Source of the DNA: Deltaproteobacteria bacterium
GTDB lineage: Bacteria; Desulfobacterota; Desulfobacteria; Desulfobacterales; Desulfosalsimonadaceae
Direction: 5' to 3'
Length of the DNA: 7,109 bases
Assembly: GCA_024280875.1 (NCBI GenBank)
Contig: JAJRPH010000112.1
Span: 1 to 7,109 of the forward strand
The notes under the pieces were generated by a model, which saw only the letters and a list, made by a program, of their open reading frames with translations, was not told where the DNA came from and did no database searches. Below, piece by piece: positions 1 to 6,271 of the stretch; the first letter of the stretch is position 1; every line of letters starts with the position of its first letter. A program made the translations under genes and the position numbers.

Positions 1-63
1 GAAGTTCCCGACTCGGTGTACAAAAATCTTCAGCCCGGCTGGTGGCAGTTTAAACATGATTGA
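1..63 (+). CDS. Possible C-terminal end of an upstream protein (partial)
   Basis: Frame 1 is open from the window edge and ends at a TGA at 61-63, giving 20 residues that end in GWWQFKHD. The codons look ordinary and the tail is rich in aromatic residues. The ATG of the next gene (56-58) lies inside it, an 8-nt overlap typical of translationally coupled genes. However, frame 2, the frame of the DUF169 gene, is also open back to the window edge, so this stretch could instead be its 5' part or the site of a frameshift. I do not recognise the family from so few residues. Confidence 0.35.
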   Translation, partial: EVPDSVYKNLQPGWWQFKHD

Positions 64-820
64 TTTGTCTGTGTTTTTAATATTCAAAAAATATTTTTTG
101 AAGAAGCGAAATGTAAGTTCCATGGGGCAGAAATGGAGTTTGTGCCAGGCAGTCACCTATGCGCGCCGTCATGGCTGGCATGTGGCCATGACAGCTGATG
201 ACAATTTCTGCGTGCCGGCTTCCGCCTTCCATAAATGGGTGGATGTTTCCGAAGAGGATCTTATAGAAAGTCAGGTGCAGCAGGGATGGCATAAAGATCG
301 GGCGGCAGAGCAGAACCGGTTTAATTTTTTTAAAGGTCTGTTTGCCGGCCCTGAGGGCGAAAAGACTCTCAATAAAATACTGCAATATATGGGATTTGTA
401 TGCTCTCCGCTTCATCAGGCGCTTAAGGTACCGGATTCGATCATGGTGTTCGGCGACGGTACACACATCAATCATATCATTCAAGCGCTGTGCTATGATT
501 ACACGATGCCGGTGATGTCAGCATTTGAAGGTTTTGGGGAAACCTGCTTTAAAGGCGGTCTGGTGCCATTTATCACCGGTCGTCCCCAGGTGGTCATTCC
601 CGGCATGGGAGATCGGGCGTTTGCCGGCATTACCCCGGATGAACTTGCCGTGGGTCTCCCTGCTTCCCAATTACCCGTGGTTGTGGAAAATCTTTTTAAA
701 TCCGGCGGTGATTTAAACATCGGGCAGCCGGGGAAAACCCTTTTGCCCATGGGGTTGGATGAATCCATTACTCCGGGGTTTACGTTTTTGAAAGAGAAAG
801 TCGGTAAAAGGACAACGTAA
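56..820 (+). CDS. DUF169 (COG2043) family protein
   Basis: The 254-residue product matches the DUF169 family, a cysteine-containing group common in anaerobic bacteria and archaea whose biochemical role is unknown. Hallmarks seen: a CQAVTYARRHGW block (C30 onward), C52, a second Cys before the central domain (C116), the MVFGDGTHINHIIQAL segment near 130-145, and the most conserved block at about 158-202. That block has FEGFGETC (C164), TGRPQVVIPGMGDRAFA and DELAVGLP. There is no signal peptide, so it is probably cytoplasmic. The scattered conserved cysteines could bind a metal or cofactor, but that is inference. Residues 1-20 (hydrophobic and Lys-rich) are a poor match to the usual family N-terminus, and the frame is open further upstream. 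The start is therefore uncertain: ATG 56 overlaps the preceding stop, and ATG 122 is the alternative. A small protein follows after 1 nt. Confidence 0.85.
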   Translation: MIDLSVFLIFKKYFLKKRNVSSMGQKWSLCQAVTYARRHGWHVAMTADDNFCVPASAFHKWVDVSEEDLIESQVQQGWHKDRAAEQNRFNFFKGLFAGPEGEKTLNKILQYMGFVCSPLHQALKVPDSIMVFGDGTHINHIIQALCYDYTMPVMSAFEGFGETCFKGGLVPFITGRPQVVIPGMGDRAFAGITPDELAVGLPASQLPVVVENLFKSGGDLNIGQPGKTLLPMGLDESITPGFTFLKEKVGKRTT

Positions 821-821
821 A

Positions 822-986
822 ATGAAAAAATTGGTTTTTTATCATATCGTACCGCCCCTCACCAATTTCATCCTAAAACGGCGGTATCTGGAAGGGGTGA
901 GTGACTCTTATGACGGCGATGTTGAACTTAGAGAAGATGGGATGACCTTTGAGTTTGAATCCAAGCCGCAAAGAATGTTAAACTGA
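822..986 (+). CDS. Small hypothetical protein, 54 aa
   Basis: An ATG one base after the DUF169 stop opens a 54-residue frame ending in TGA at 984-986. An AAAGGA-like ribosome site lies just upstream, inside the end of the DUF169 gene. The product starts MKKLVFYHIVPPLTNFILKR, then has an acidic stretch with alternating charged and hydrophobic residues (DGDVELREDGMTFEFES) that looks like two short beta strands. No signal peptide or full membrane segment is evident. I do not recognise the family. The tight spacing suggests co-transcription with the DUF169 gene. It could be an intact small protein or the N-terminal remnant of a longer gene. Confidence 0.5.
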   Translation: MKKLVFYHIVPPLTNFILKRRYLEGVSDSYDGDVELREDGMTFEFESKPQRMLN

Positions 987-1000
987 TATTTTGCCGGGGC

Positions 1001-1027
1001 ACTGGTGTCCATTTTATCTCCACCAGT
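1001..1027. repeat. Stem-loop ahead of the sulfatase gene
   Basis: A perfect 7-bp inverted repeat, ACTGGTG (1001-1007) and CACCAGT (1021-1027), encloses 13 nt. Flanking bases can extend the stem imperfectly: ATTTTGCC around 988-995 against GGCGGAAAT after 1028. There is no T-run after it, so it is not a classical terminator. It lies in the 120-nt gap between the small protein and the sulfatase, and could be an mRNA stabiliser, an attenuator element or an operator. Confidence 0.4.
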
Positions 1028-1106
1028 TGGCGGAAATACAAAATACCGAAAAAATCGGCAAACACACCTTCGTAAAAAAATACTTTAATAAGAAAGGCCC
1101 CCCATC

Positions 1107-2894
1107 ATGGTAAAATTATCTTTCAGACTTATCTCATTTTTGCTTGGGAGTTTTTTTCTAATCAATATCGCCATTGCCGCCCCCCCCAATATCGTATTAA
1201 TATTGGCGGATGACCTGGGTTTTACGGACACGGCACCCTATGGAAGTGAAATCCAGACCCCTAATATTAGCAAACTGGCAGATGAAGGCCTGCGTTTCAA
1301 CAACTACCACACGGCAGCCTCCTGTGCACCGACCAGGGGCATGCTGCTGACAGGCGTAGACAGTCACCGCAACGGTGTCCCCAATATACCTGAATCGATT
1401 CCCCCTGCCCAGGCAGAGCACGATAATTACAAGGGAACACTAAATAATAACGTGGTCACCATCGCCACCCTGCTAAAAGATGCCGGGTACCATACCTATC
1501 TGACCGGCAAATGGCATCTGGGTAAAACGCCGGAGCTGCTACCCAGCCAGAGAGGCTTTGAACGTACCGTAACCATGGCGGATACAGGAGCCGATAACTG
1601 GGAGAAGAAACCGTATCTGCCCCTTTATAAAAAGGCGAACTGGTTTGCCGATGGCAAGGAGATCGATCTGCCTGAAGACTTTTACTCCTCAAAATATTAC
1701 ATCGATAAGGCTATTGAGTTTATCGACTCAAATCGCAGGGATGGAAAACCCTTTTTCTCATATATCCCTTTTCAGGCGGTTCATATTCCGGTCCAGGCCC
1801 CCCGGGAATTTACAGACAAATACATGGGAAAATATGATGAAGGGTGGCAAAAGCTTAGAGACAGTCGGCTTGAAAAGGCCAAAACAAAAAAAATGGTGCC
1901 CCCCGGGACACAGATGGTGAAGATGTCAACCACGGTTGACTGGGATTCATTAAGCGATTCAGAAAAACGTTATGAATCCAAGAAGATGGCGGTCTATGCC
2001 GGCATGGTGGATGCAATGGATCACCATATAGGACGATTGATAACCTATCTTAAAGATACCGGCCAATATGACAATACTGTTTTTATTTTTACCTCGGATA
2101 ATGGTTCTGAAGCCACCGACGCCTTTGATGGGCCTGCCTGGCAAACTCAGTATCTGAAATTGTGGATGAAGGCTAAAGGTTACAATCGGGATTACGAGAC
2201 ACTGGGAATCCGCGGCAGTTATATTAACATGGGGCCAAGCTTTGCCAGTGCCGCAGCGTCACCTTTGGCCGAGTATAAGTTTTGGGCAGGTGAAGGCGGG
2301 ATGCGTGTACCCCTGATCATTTCCGGAGATGGCATCACTGAAAAAGGGAAGATCACAAATGCGTTTGCATATGTGACGGATATTGCCGCAACCATTCTGG
2401 AAATATCCGGTGTGAATCCTCCCCTTGGCAATTATCAAGGCCGCAGGGTTGAATCCATAGTTGGCAAAAGTCTACTACCTTTGACCAAAGGGGAAGTGGG
2501 CAGAATTTACAGTGAAGATGAGACCATCGGTTATGAACTGGGGGGGAATGCTGCTCTCTTCAAAGGGGATTACAAGATTATCAAAGACAGGGGGCCCGTG
2601 GGAGATAACCAGTGGCACTTGTTTAATATCGTCATTGACCCGGGTGAAACAAAGGATCTCAAAAAAGAGATGCCAAAAAGATTCACAGATATGATGGAAG
2701 CGTATCGTTCATATGTTGCTGACAACAATGTGTTACCGGTTTCGGAAAATTATGATCAGGTAAGGCAAGCCAGGAAATATGCCATACGGACCCAACTAAA
2801 AGTCCATTCTCCGTTTTACTTTGCCGGAATCCTGATTTTGTCTGGTCTCTTTATCTGGCGCCGACGTCAGAAAAACGTCAGAAAAGATAGGTAG
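1107..2894 (+). CDS. Formylglycine-dependent sulfatase, secreted and C-terminally membrane-anchored
   Basis: The 595-residue product is an arylsulfatase-type enzyme of the alkaline-phosphatase superfamily that hydrolyses sulfate esters. A signal peptide (about 1-24, ending AIA) directs it across the inner membrane. Metal ligands appear in order: ADD (D35, D36) and SDNG (D331, N332). The Cys-type signature CAPTR has C73, the residue converted to formylglycine, and R77. GKWHLG supplies K135 and H137, and AVHIP supplies H226. The C-terminal part (KGDYKIIKD, DPGETKDL) resembles the AtsA-like arylsulfatase branch. Unusually, residues 570-584 form a hydrophobic segment followed by RRRQKNVRKDR, predicting a membrane anchor with the catalytic domain in the periplasm. 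An AGAAAGG ribosome site at 1091-1097 supports this start. Activity needs a maturase (FGE or the radical-SAM anSME), not present here; an anaerobe would be expected to use anSME. The substrate is unknown. Confidence 0.95.
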   Translation: MVKLSFRLISFLLGSFFLINIAIAAPPNIVLILADDLGFTDTAPYGSEIQTPNISKLADEGLRFNNYHTAASCAPTRGMLLTGVDSHRNGVPNIPESIPPAQAEHDNYKGTLNNNVVTIATLLKDAGYHTYLTGKWHLGKTPELLPSQRGFERTVTMADTGADNWEKKPYLPLYKKANWFADGKEIDLPEDFYSSKYYIDKAIEFIDSNRRDGKPFFSYIPFQAVHIPVQAPREFTDKYMGKYDEGWQKLRDSRLEKAKTKKMVPPGTQMVKMSTTVDWDSLSDSEKRYESKKMAVYAGMVDAMDHHIGRLITYLKDTGQYDNTVFIFTSDNGSEATDAFDGPAWQTQYLKLWMKAKGYNRDYETLGIRGSYINMGPSFASAAASPLAEYKFWAGEGGMRVPLIISGDGITEKGKITNAFAYVTDIAATILEISGVNPPLGNYQGRRVESIVGKSLLPLTKGEVGRIYSEDETIGYELGGNAALFKGDYKIIKDRGPVGDNQWHLFNIVIDPGETKDLKKEMPKRFTDMMEAYRSYVADNNVLPVSENYDQVRQARKYAIRTQLKVHSPFYFAGILILSGLFIWRRRQKNVRKDR

Positions 2895-3007
2895 TGTTAA
2901 GCCGGAAATTGGATGCCTCATGTCGCAAGCGCATGGATACCAAAAGGTGGGCATGCCAACGCTTATGAAGTTTTTAAAAAGACCATAGAGACTTCTACGG
3001 ACTCTTC

Positions 3008-3047
3008 TGTCAAAACAACTTTAACGATCGTTAAAGTTGTCTTGACA
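3008..3047. promoter_or_regulatory. 40-bp near-perfect palindrome, candidate operator
   Basis: The sequence reads as its own reverse complement about the 3027/3028 axis. The inner 26 bp (3015-3040, ACAACTTTAACGA and its complement) is perfect, and the outer arms extend it to 40 bp with a single mismatched pair (3014/3041). The outer right arm is TTGACA, the -35 box of the promoter listed next. This position fits a repressor or activator site for a dimeric regulator. No T-run follows, so a terminator role for the sulfatase mRNA is less likely, though the hairpin could also stabilise its 3' end. Confidence 0.6.
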
Positions 3048-3070
3048 AATAACTTACAAGCATTTAAAAT
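3042..3070 (+). promoter_or_regulatory. Sigma70-type promoter for the lipoprotein gene
   Basis: A consensus -35 hexamer TTGACA (3042-3047) is separated by exactly 17 bp from TAAAAT (3065-3070), a one-mismatch -10 box. Predicted transcription would begin near 3077, leaving a ~120-nt leader before the lipoprotein ATG. The -35 box is shared with the right arm of the 40-bp palindrome, so protein binding there should affect RNA polymerase access. Confidence 0.65.
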
Positions 3071-3196
3071 TTTTAAACATTATTACAGAGTTCGTTTGCG
3101 CACAATCCAATCGCGTTTTTTTAATCATTGGCTGAAAGAAAACGAGATCAGATAGCGCTGCCGGTATGACTACTTTAAATTCAAAAGGAGATATCT

Positions 3197-3637
3197 ATGT
3201 CCCCGAATCGCATGACTGTTAAAGCCGTATTCTTTTTTATTGTTGCAAGCCTGGTTCTGGTTTCATGTCAGGAAAGAAAAACAGGCAAGGTCATCATCAC
3301 TGAGAGCGAGTTTGTTGTTCGCCAGGATTCTGACAAAGCGTATGTGATTGATGCCCGGGGCAAGGTGAAAAATGTCGGGGATGTTGATGTTAAAAAAATA
3401 GTTATCACCGGATATTGCAGATCCTGCGGAGAGTTAATTAATCCGGGAAACTGGTTTGTTTCCGAATATGAAAAAATGCCCGATCAGAAAGATACCATCA
3501 GTTATCTGGCTGTTGATGCGGAAGAAGAATTCAGCTTTAAAGGGGTCGCATTCATCTATAACATGGTACCGGAGCAACCTGAAACGATTCCGGAAAAAAT
3601 GGAAGTGGTTATCGAATCTTTTGAAGTTGTTGAGTAG
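3197..3637 (+). CDS. Putative lipoprotein with FxLYD-like domain
   Basis: This 146-residue protein starts with a lipoprotein signal: a charged N-terminus, a hydrophobic core (10-22) and the lipobox LVSC with lipidated C24. The next residue is Gln, not Asp, so sorting to the outer membrane is expected. The mature part (about 33-146) is predicted to be mostly beta. Its 'VIDARGKVKNVGDVDVKKIVITG' stretch (50-72) resembles FxLYD/DUF3426-type immunoglobulin-like domains, which often occur in small lipoproteins of unknown function. A CRSC pair (C74, C77) could form a disulfide or bind metal. A strong GGAG ribosome site (3187-3190) fixes the start. The TAG stop at 3635-3637 is followed directly, in the same frame, by coding sequence of the next gene. 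No specific role can be assigned. Confidence 0.85.
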   Translation: MSPNRMTVKAVFFFIVASLVLVSCQERKTGKVIITESEFVVRQDSDKAYVIDARGKVKNVGDVDVKKIVITGYCRSCGELINPGNWFVSEYEKMPDQKDTISYLAVDAEEEFSFKGVAFIYNMVPEQPETIPEKMEVVIESFEVVE

Positions 3638-3697
3638 CCGATTTTTGATCAATTCAAACAAATCATCGGGCCGCATCATTTTACCCCTTTTGAAATC

Positions 3698-4372
3698 ATG
3701 AAGTGGCAGGCGGAAAACAACGGGGTCAAACCGCCTGAATCAAAAGATTTGAGCATGATTTCTTTTGTGATGCCGATTACCCGGAATACGAAACAAGACA
3801 ATGCTGCAGCTGTTGACTGGCCGTCTGAAAGATGGGCCCAGACCCGTCTTTCCGGTGAGATTTTCAGTCAGACAATTGTGCGTGAGATCGTCACCGACCT
3901 GATGAGTCGGGGAATTTTAGCGGTATCTCCTGATGTGACCTCTATGTTTAATAAAAAAAGATACCCAAACGTCGGCTGGGCCTCTCCGTGGTCCCATCGT
4001 CATATCGCCTATGCTGCCGGCCTCGGCACGTTCGGCATGCAGGATTTTTTGATCACGGAAAAGGGGTGTGCGCATCGGCTCGGCAGTTTTGTGGTCAATT
4101 TGAAGCTGGTCCCCAATCGCAAGCGGCCGGAAGATATCCATGCTTACTGCCTCCATTATCAGGGTCGCAAGTGCTTAAAATGCGCAACCCGCTGCCCTGT
4201 TGGCGCAATTACCGCAGAAAATGCCCATGACAAGGAAGCCTGTTATCAAAAAGTGGCAAAGTCCTTAAAGTATTGTAATAAAAATTATCATCTTTTTATC
4301 TATGGATGCGGTCTCTGTGCTACGGGCGTGCCATGTGAATCCGGAATCCCCAAGCCATTACAGACTGATTAA
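3698..4372 (+). CDS. QueG-like 4Fe-4S ferredoxin-domain protein, possibly 5'-truncated
   Basis: The 224-residue product resembles a subfamily of iron-sulfur proteins related to epoxyqueuosine reductase and reductive dehalogenases. Seen in order: an N-terminal alpha/beta region with ISFVMPITR, WASPWSHRHIAYAAGLGTFG (93-113) and ITEKGCAHRLGS; then cluster motifs C159-x2-C162-x3-C166-P, with C151 and C182 nearby; and C204-x2-C207-x5-C213 in the GCGLCATGVPCES motif typical of this branch. It is probably cytoplasmic; substrate and cofactor are unknown. The first ATG (3698) has no visible ribosome site. The 20 codons before it, back to the lipoprotein TAG, also read like this family (PIFDQFKQIIG, then HHFTPFEI). 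No ATG, GTG or TTG precedes them in frame, so the start could be a rare ATT at 3641, or the gene may have lost its true 5' end. Confidence 0.8.
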   Translation: MKWQAENNGVKPPESKDLSMISFVMPITRNTKQDNAAAVDWPSERWAQTRLSGEIFSQTIVREIVTDLMSRGILAVSPDVTSMFNKKRYPNVGWASPWSHRHIAYAAGLGTFGMQDFLITEKGCAHRLGSFVVNLKLVPNRKRPEDIHAYCLHYQGRKCLKCATRCPVGAITAENAHDKEACYQKVAKSLKYCNKNYHLFIYGCGLCATGVPCESGIPKPLQTD

Positions 4373-4477
4373 AAAGCGACCTGCAGCGTTGCGAAAAATT
4401 TTAAATAATTCAACGTACAACAAGTACGCTTCATAATTTAAAATTTTATGCGCCTTGCATCTCATCTTTTTTATCAG
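4365..4477. repeat. 113-nt imperfect palindrome (possible dispersed repeat or terminator)
   Basis: The two arms pair about position 4421 with no net gap. The outer ends are CTGATTAAAAAG and CTTTTTTATCAG. The middle pairs through AAATTTTAAAT and its complement, and the tip is CGTAC-AACAA-GTACG (4414-4428). About 34 of 54 positions are complementary without gaps, and more if small bulges are allowed. The left end includes the stop codon of the preceding iron-sulfur gene, and a T6 run (4467-4472) sits in the right arm. It could terminate transcription between the two iron-sulfur genes or be a REP/MITE-like element. The length and AT-rich core are unlike a simple terminator. Confidence 0.6.
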
Positions 4478-4525
4478 CCTGCAATTCAAGAATTTTTTTA
4501 CGGACGATTAAAGGGAAATTAAAAA

Positions 4526-5404
4526 ATGACAAATACAGAATCCAGCCGATTGGAAAATATTAACGCAGCAGCAATTAAAGAATTGATACAGGCAGAAGGT
4601 ATTGATCTGGTGGGAATCGCGGACGCCCAAAATCTGATTTTAGCATATCCGCCTCGACCAGCCACGGATCTCATGCCTACTGCGAAAAGCGTGATTGTAA
4701 TGGCGGTTGCGCACTCTTTGGGATCAGTATATGCACCTGATATCATGCTCTGGACCCGAAGTAAAATGCAGACCTCCCGACTGCTGGATGAAACTGCTGA
4801 GAAAGTCGGCCGTATGCTTGAGCACGAAGGATTTTTAACCCTTCCGATTTCAGCGGACAAGCCGGTGGAGATCTTTAAAAATAATCCAAAAACCGGTAAA
4901 AAATTTCGCCAGACCCGAACCGTGGGATTTCTCTCTTTAAAGCATGCGGCTGTGAGCTGCGGCATGGGAGAGATCGGGAAAAATAACCTGTTGCTGACGC
5001 CTGAATTCGGACCGCACCAGAGATTGTGCGCGATCATCACCGAGGCAACCCTTGATCCTGATTTAAGGCAGGATTTTGATCTTTGTGATGGGTGTAACAA
5101 ATGCGTGGCTGCCTGCCCATCCGGCGCTTTAAAACCGGATCGATTCGATGTGGACCCGTGTTTTGTATACTGGTCATTGGGTCTCAAGCGGCTACTGCCG
5201 GTCAGATTCTGGGAATGGCCGGGGTATATCAGGATGATACGGCAACATATGAAACGACGTGATGTGCTGGTGGAAAGTGGGCAAATTTACATTACCGACG
5301 TGGATTTTTGCATTGAATGCATGCGTGCCTGCCCGGTGGGCGAACGCTGGAAAAATATCCGACCGAAAACATTTCCGTTTCAGAAATCCGGTGGTACAGG
5401 ATAA
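4526..5404 (+). CDS. Epoxyqueuosine reductase (QueG)-like 2[4Fe-4S] protein
   Basis: This complete 292-residue protein belongs to the broad QueG/COG1600-like group, whose characterised members use a corrinoid and two iron-sulfur clusters. The N-terminal domain starts with an IKELIQAEGIDLVGIAD helix-strand unit (17-33) and MPTAKSVIVMAVAH (50-63). The SLKHAAVSCGMGEIGKNNLL segment (137-156), followed by TPEFGPHQRLCAIITEA, is the family's strongest match. The ferredoxin part has C187-x2-C190-x2-C193-x3-C197-P and a second motif C262-x2-C265-x3-C269-P; C212 may supply the eighth ligand. There is no signal peptide or Tat motif, unlike respiratory reductive dehalogenases, so it is predicted to be cytoplasmic. 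It is shorter than canonical QueG and lacks the usual C-terminal HEAT-like repeat region, so queuosine synthesis is doubtful. An AAAGGGA ribosome site precedes the ATG. It shares little beyond family motifs with the gene before it. Confidence 0.85.
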   Translation: MTNTESSRLENINAAAIKELIQAEGIDLVGIADAQNLILAYPPRPATDLMPTAKSVIVMAVAHSLGSVYAPDIMLWTRSKMQTSRLLDETAEKVGRMLEHEGFLTLPISADKPVEIFKNNPKTGKKFRQTRTVGFLSLKHAAVSCGMGEIGKNNLLLTPEFGPHQRLCAIITEATLDPDLRQDFDLCDGCNKCVAACPSGALKPDRFDVDPCFVYWSLGLKRLLPVRFWEWPGYIRMIRQHMKRRDVLVESGQIYITDVDFCIECMRACPVGERWKNIRPKTFPFQKSGGTG

Positions 5405-5638
5405 AGAACTAAAAAAACTTGTTTCAAAGAGACACCTTGAATGCCTGAAAATCAGAAAATGTTGATGACAGTTATCGACAGTCTGCTCTCCAAAAAATAT
5501 CTGCAATACTGTCGTTTTGAACCGCAAAAAATTTAATACATTTTGATCATTTTATGTTTTTTTGATACTATCCAGCAAATTCTCGGTTTTTGGAACAAAA
5601 GAAGCCGGTCTGTTGAATAACTGAGGTTAGGCCTTATC
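5405..5638. other. Intergenic region before the ATC-hydrolase-like gene
   Basis: No gene is evident in these 234 bp, which become more AT-rich towards the right end. No T-tailed hairpin that would end the QueG-like transcript is obvious. A candidate promoter is listed separately. Confidence 0.5.
5543..5571 (+). promoter_or_regulatory. Candidate sigma70 promoter for the ATC-hydrolase-like gene
   Basis: TTGATC (5543-5548) and TACTAT (5566-5571) are separated by 17 bp, a fair match to -35 and -10 boxes. Transcription would start near 5578, about 70 nt before the ATG. The surrounding DNA is AT-rich, so chance matches are likely and confidence is limited. Confidence 0.4.
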
Positions 5639-5650
5639 ATGGAGAGAATT

Positions 5651-6265
5651 ATGCTGTCTAAATTATCTTTTCAAAAATGGACTTTTAGTAAAGCTGTAAA
5701 GAAAACACTATTAACTGAATTTGATAAGGATAAAATTGCACACTTATTGGATAGGGTGTGGAATATTTATGAAGAGATACCAGAATCTCCTCTTAAGAAT
5801 GAGTCGCGTGCTGTTGGTCTTATGCTTTCCACAGCACGTAAAAATATCGCTTTATATAAAGCCTTTATTGAATTAAATATTACAAAAGAAAACACCAAAA
5901 AATATATTGAAGAAATTAACTGGGAAATTAACAAGATCATTGGTGCCCCCATGTTTGTCTTTTCGATCATCAGGGGGAAAAACGCTTTAGATCGTGTTAA
6001 ATGGATTAACGATGTTTTATGGAAATTTTTATTCACTAAACCGTTTGAAAGGGTACAAGTAGATTCTGATGCAAACGTAGCATTTAACATAACAAGGTGT
6101 CCATTCCAGGAGTATTATAAATCGCAAAATGTTATTGAACTTTGTGAATATACATCATGCAGCCAAGATTATTTATTAGCAGAGACATGGCATTCAAAAT
6201 TCACAAGGGAACAAACCCTTGCGAGTGGAGGCGAGTTTTGTGATTTCAGATTTTATGTCGTATAA
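5651..6265 (+). CDS. L-2-amino-thiazoline-4-carboxylic acid hydrolase-like protein
   Basis: The 204-residue product matches the ATC hydrolase family (Pfam ATC_hydrolase), named for the Pseudomonas enzyme that opens the thiazoline ring on the route to L-cysteine. Most family members in anaerobes are uncharacterised, so the reaction is not assured. Conserved features cluster at the C-terminus: RCPFQEYY (C150), LCEYTSCSQD (C165, C170), W180, and FTREQTLASGGEFCDFR (C197, D198, R200). The first ~130 residues are helical with a family-typical small hydrophobic stretch, and no signal peptide is seen. I prefer ATG 5651 over ATG 5639 because GGAGAG (5641-5646) lies at ideal distance before 5651, whereas 5639 lacks a ribosome site. 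The gene is visibly AT-rich: positions 5701-5760 are 32% GC, against 58% in a 60-bp sample of the sulfatase. That may indicate separate acquisition. Confidence 0.85.
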   Translation: MLSKLSFQKWTFSKAVKKTLLTEFDKDKIAHLLDRVWNIYEEIPESPLKNESRAVGLMLSTARKNIALYKAFIELNITKENTKKYIEEINWEINKIIGAPMFVFSIIRGKNALDRVKWINDVLWKFLFTKPFERVQVDSDANVAFNITRCPFQEYYKSQNVIELCEYTSCSQDYLLAETWHSKFTREQTLASGGEFCDFRFYVV

Positions 6266-6271
6266 AAGAGG

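Larger units (their letters stand above)
2895..3196. other. Intergenic region with palindrome, promoter and leader
   Basis: This 302-bp gap follows the sulfatase stop. The first ~110 bases hold no feature I can support. The centre has the 40-bp palindrome and promoter listed separately. The remaining ~120 bases would be a 5' leader of the lipoprotein mRNA. That leader contains a short GCGC/GCG pairing followed by a T7 run (3116-3122), and a CCAAT/ATTGG pair, too weak to call an attenuator. An open frame at 2913-3155 runs through the palindrome and is probably chance. Confidence 0.6.

Noticed and set aside
77..484. 135-residue minus-strand frame opposite the DUF169 gene
   Set aside because: The + strand carries clear DUF169 motifs; the minus translation has no family resemblance.
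3008..3047. Rho-independent terminator of the sulfatase gene
   Set aside because: The stem is AT-rich and not followed by a T-run; its overlap with a consensus -35 box makes a regulatory role more likely.
2913..3155. 80-residue open frame after the sulfatase
   Set aside because: It runs through the 40-bp palindrome and the predicted promoter, has no recognisable domain, and its second half is unlike a folded protein.
4519..5187. 222-residue open frame on the minus strand
   Set aside because: It lies antisense to the QueG-like gene, whose motifs are unambiguous; the minus frame has Ser/Arg-rich shadow composition.
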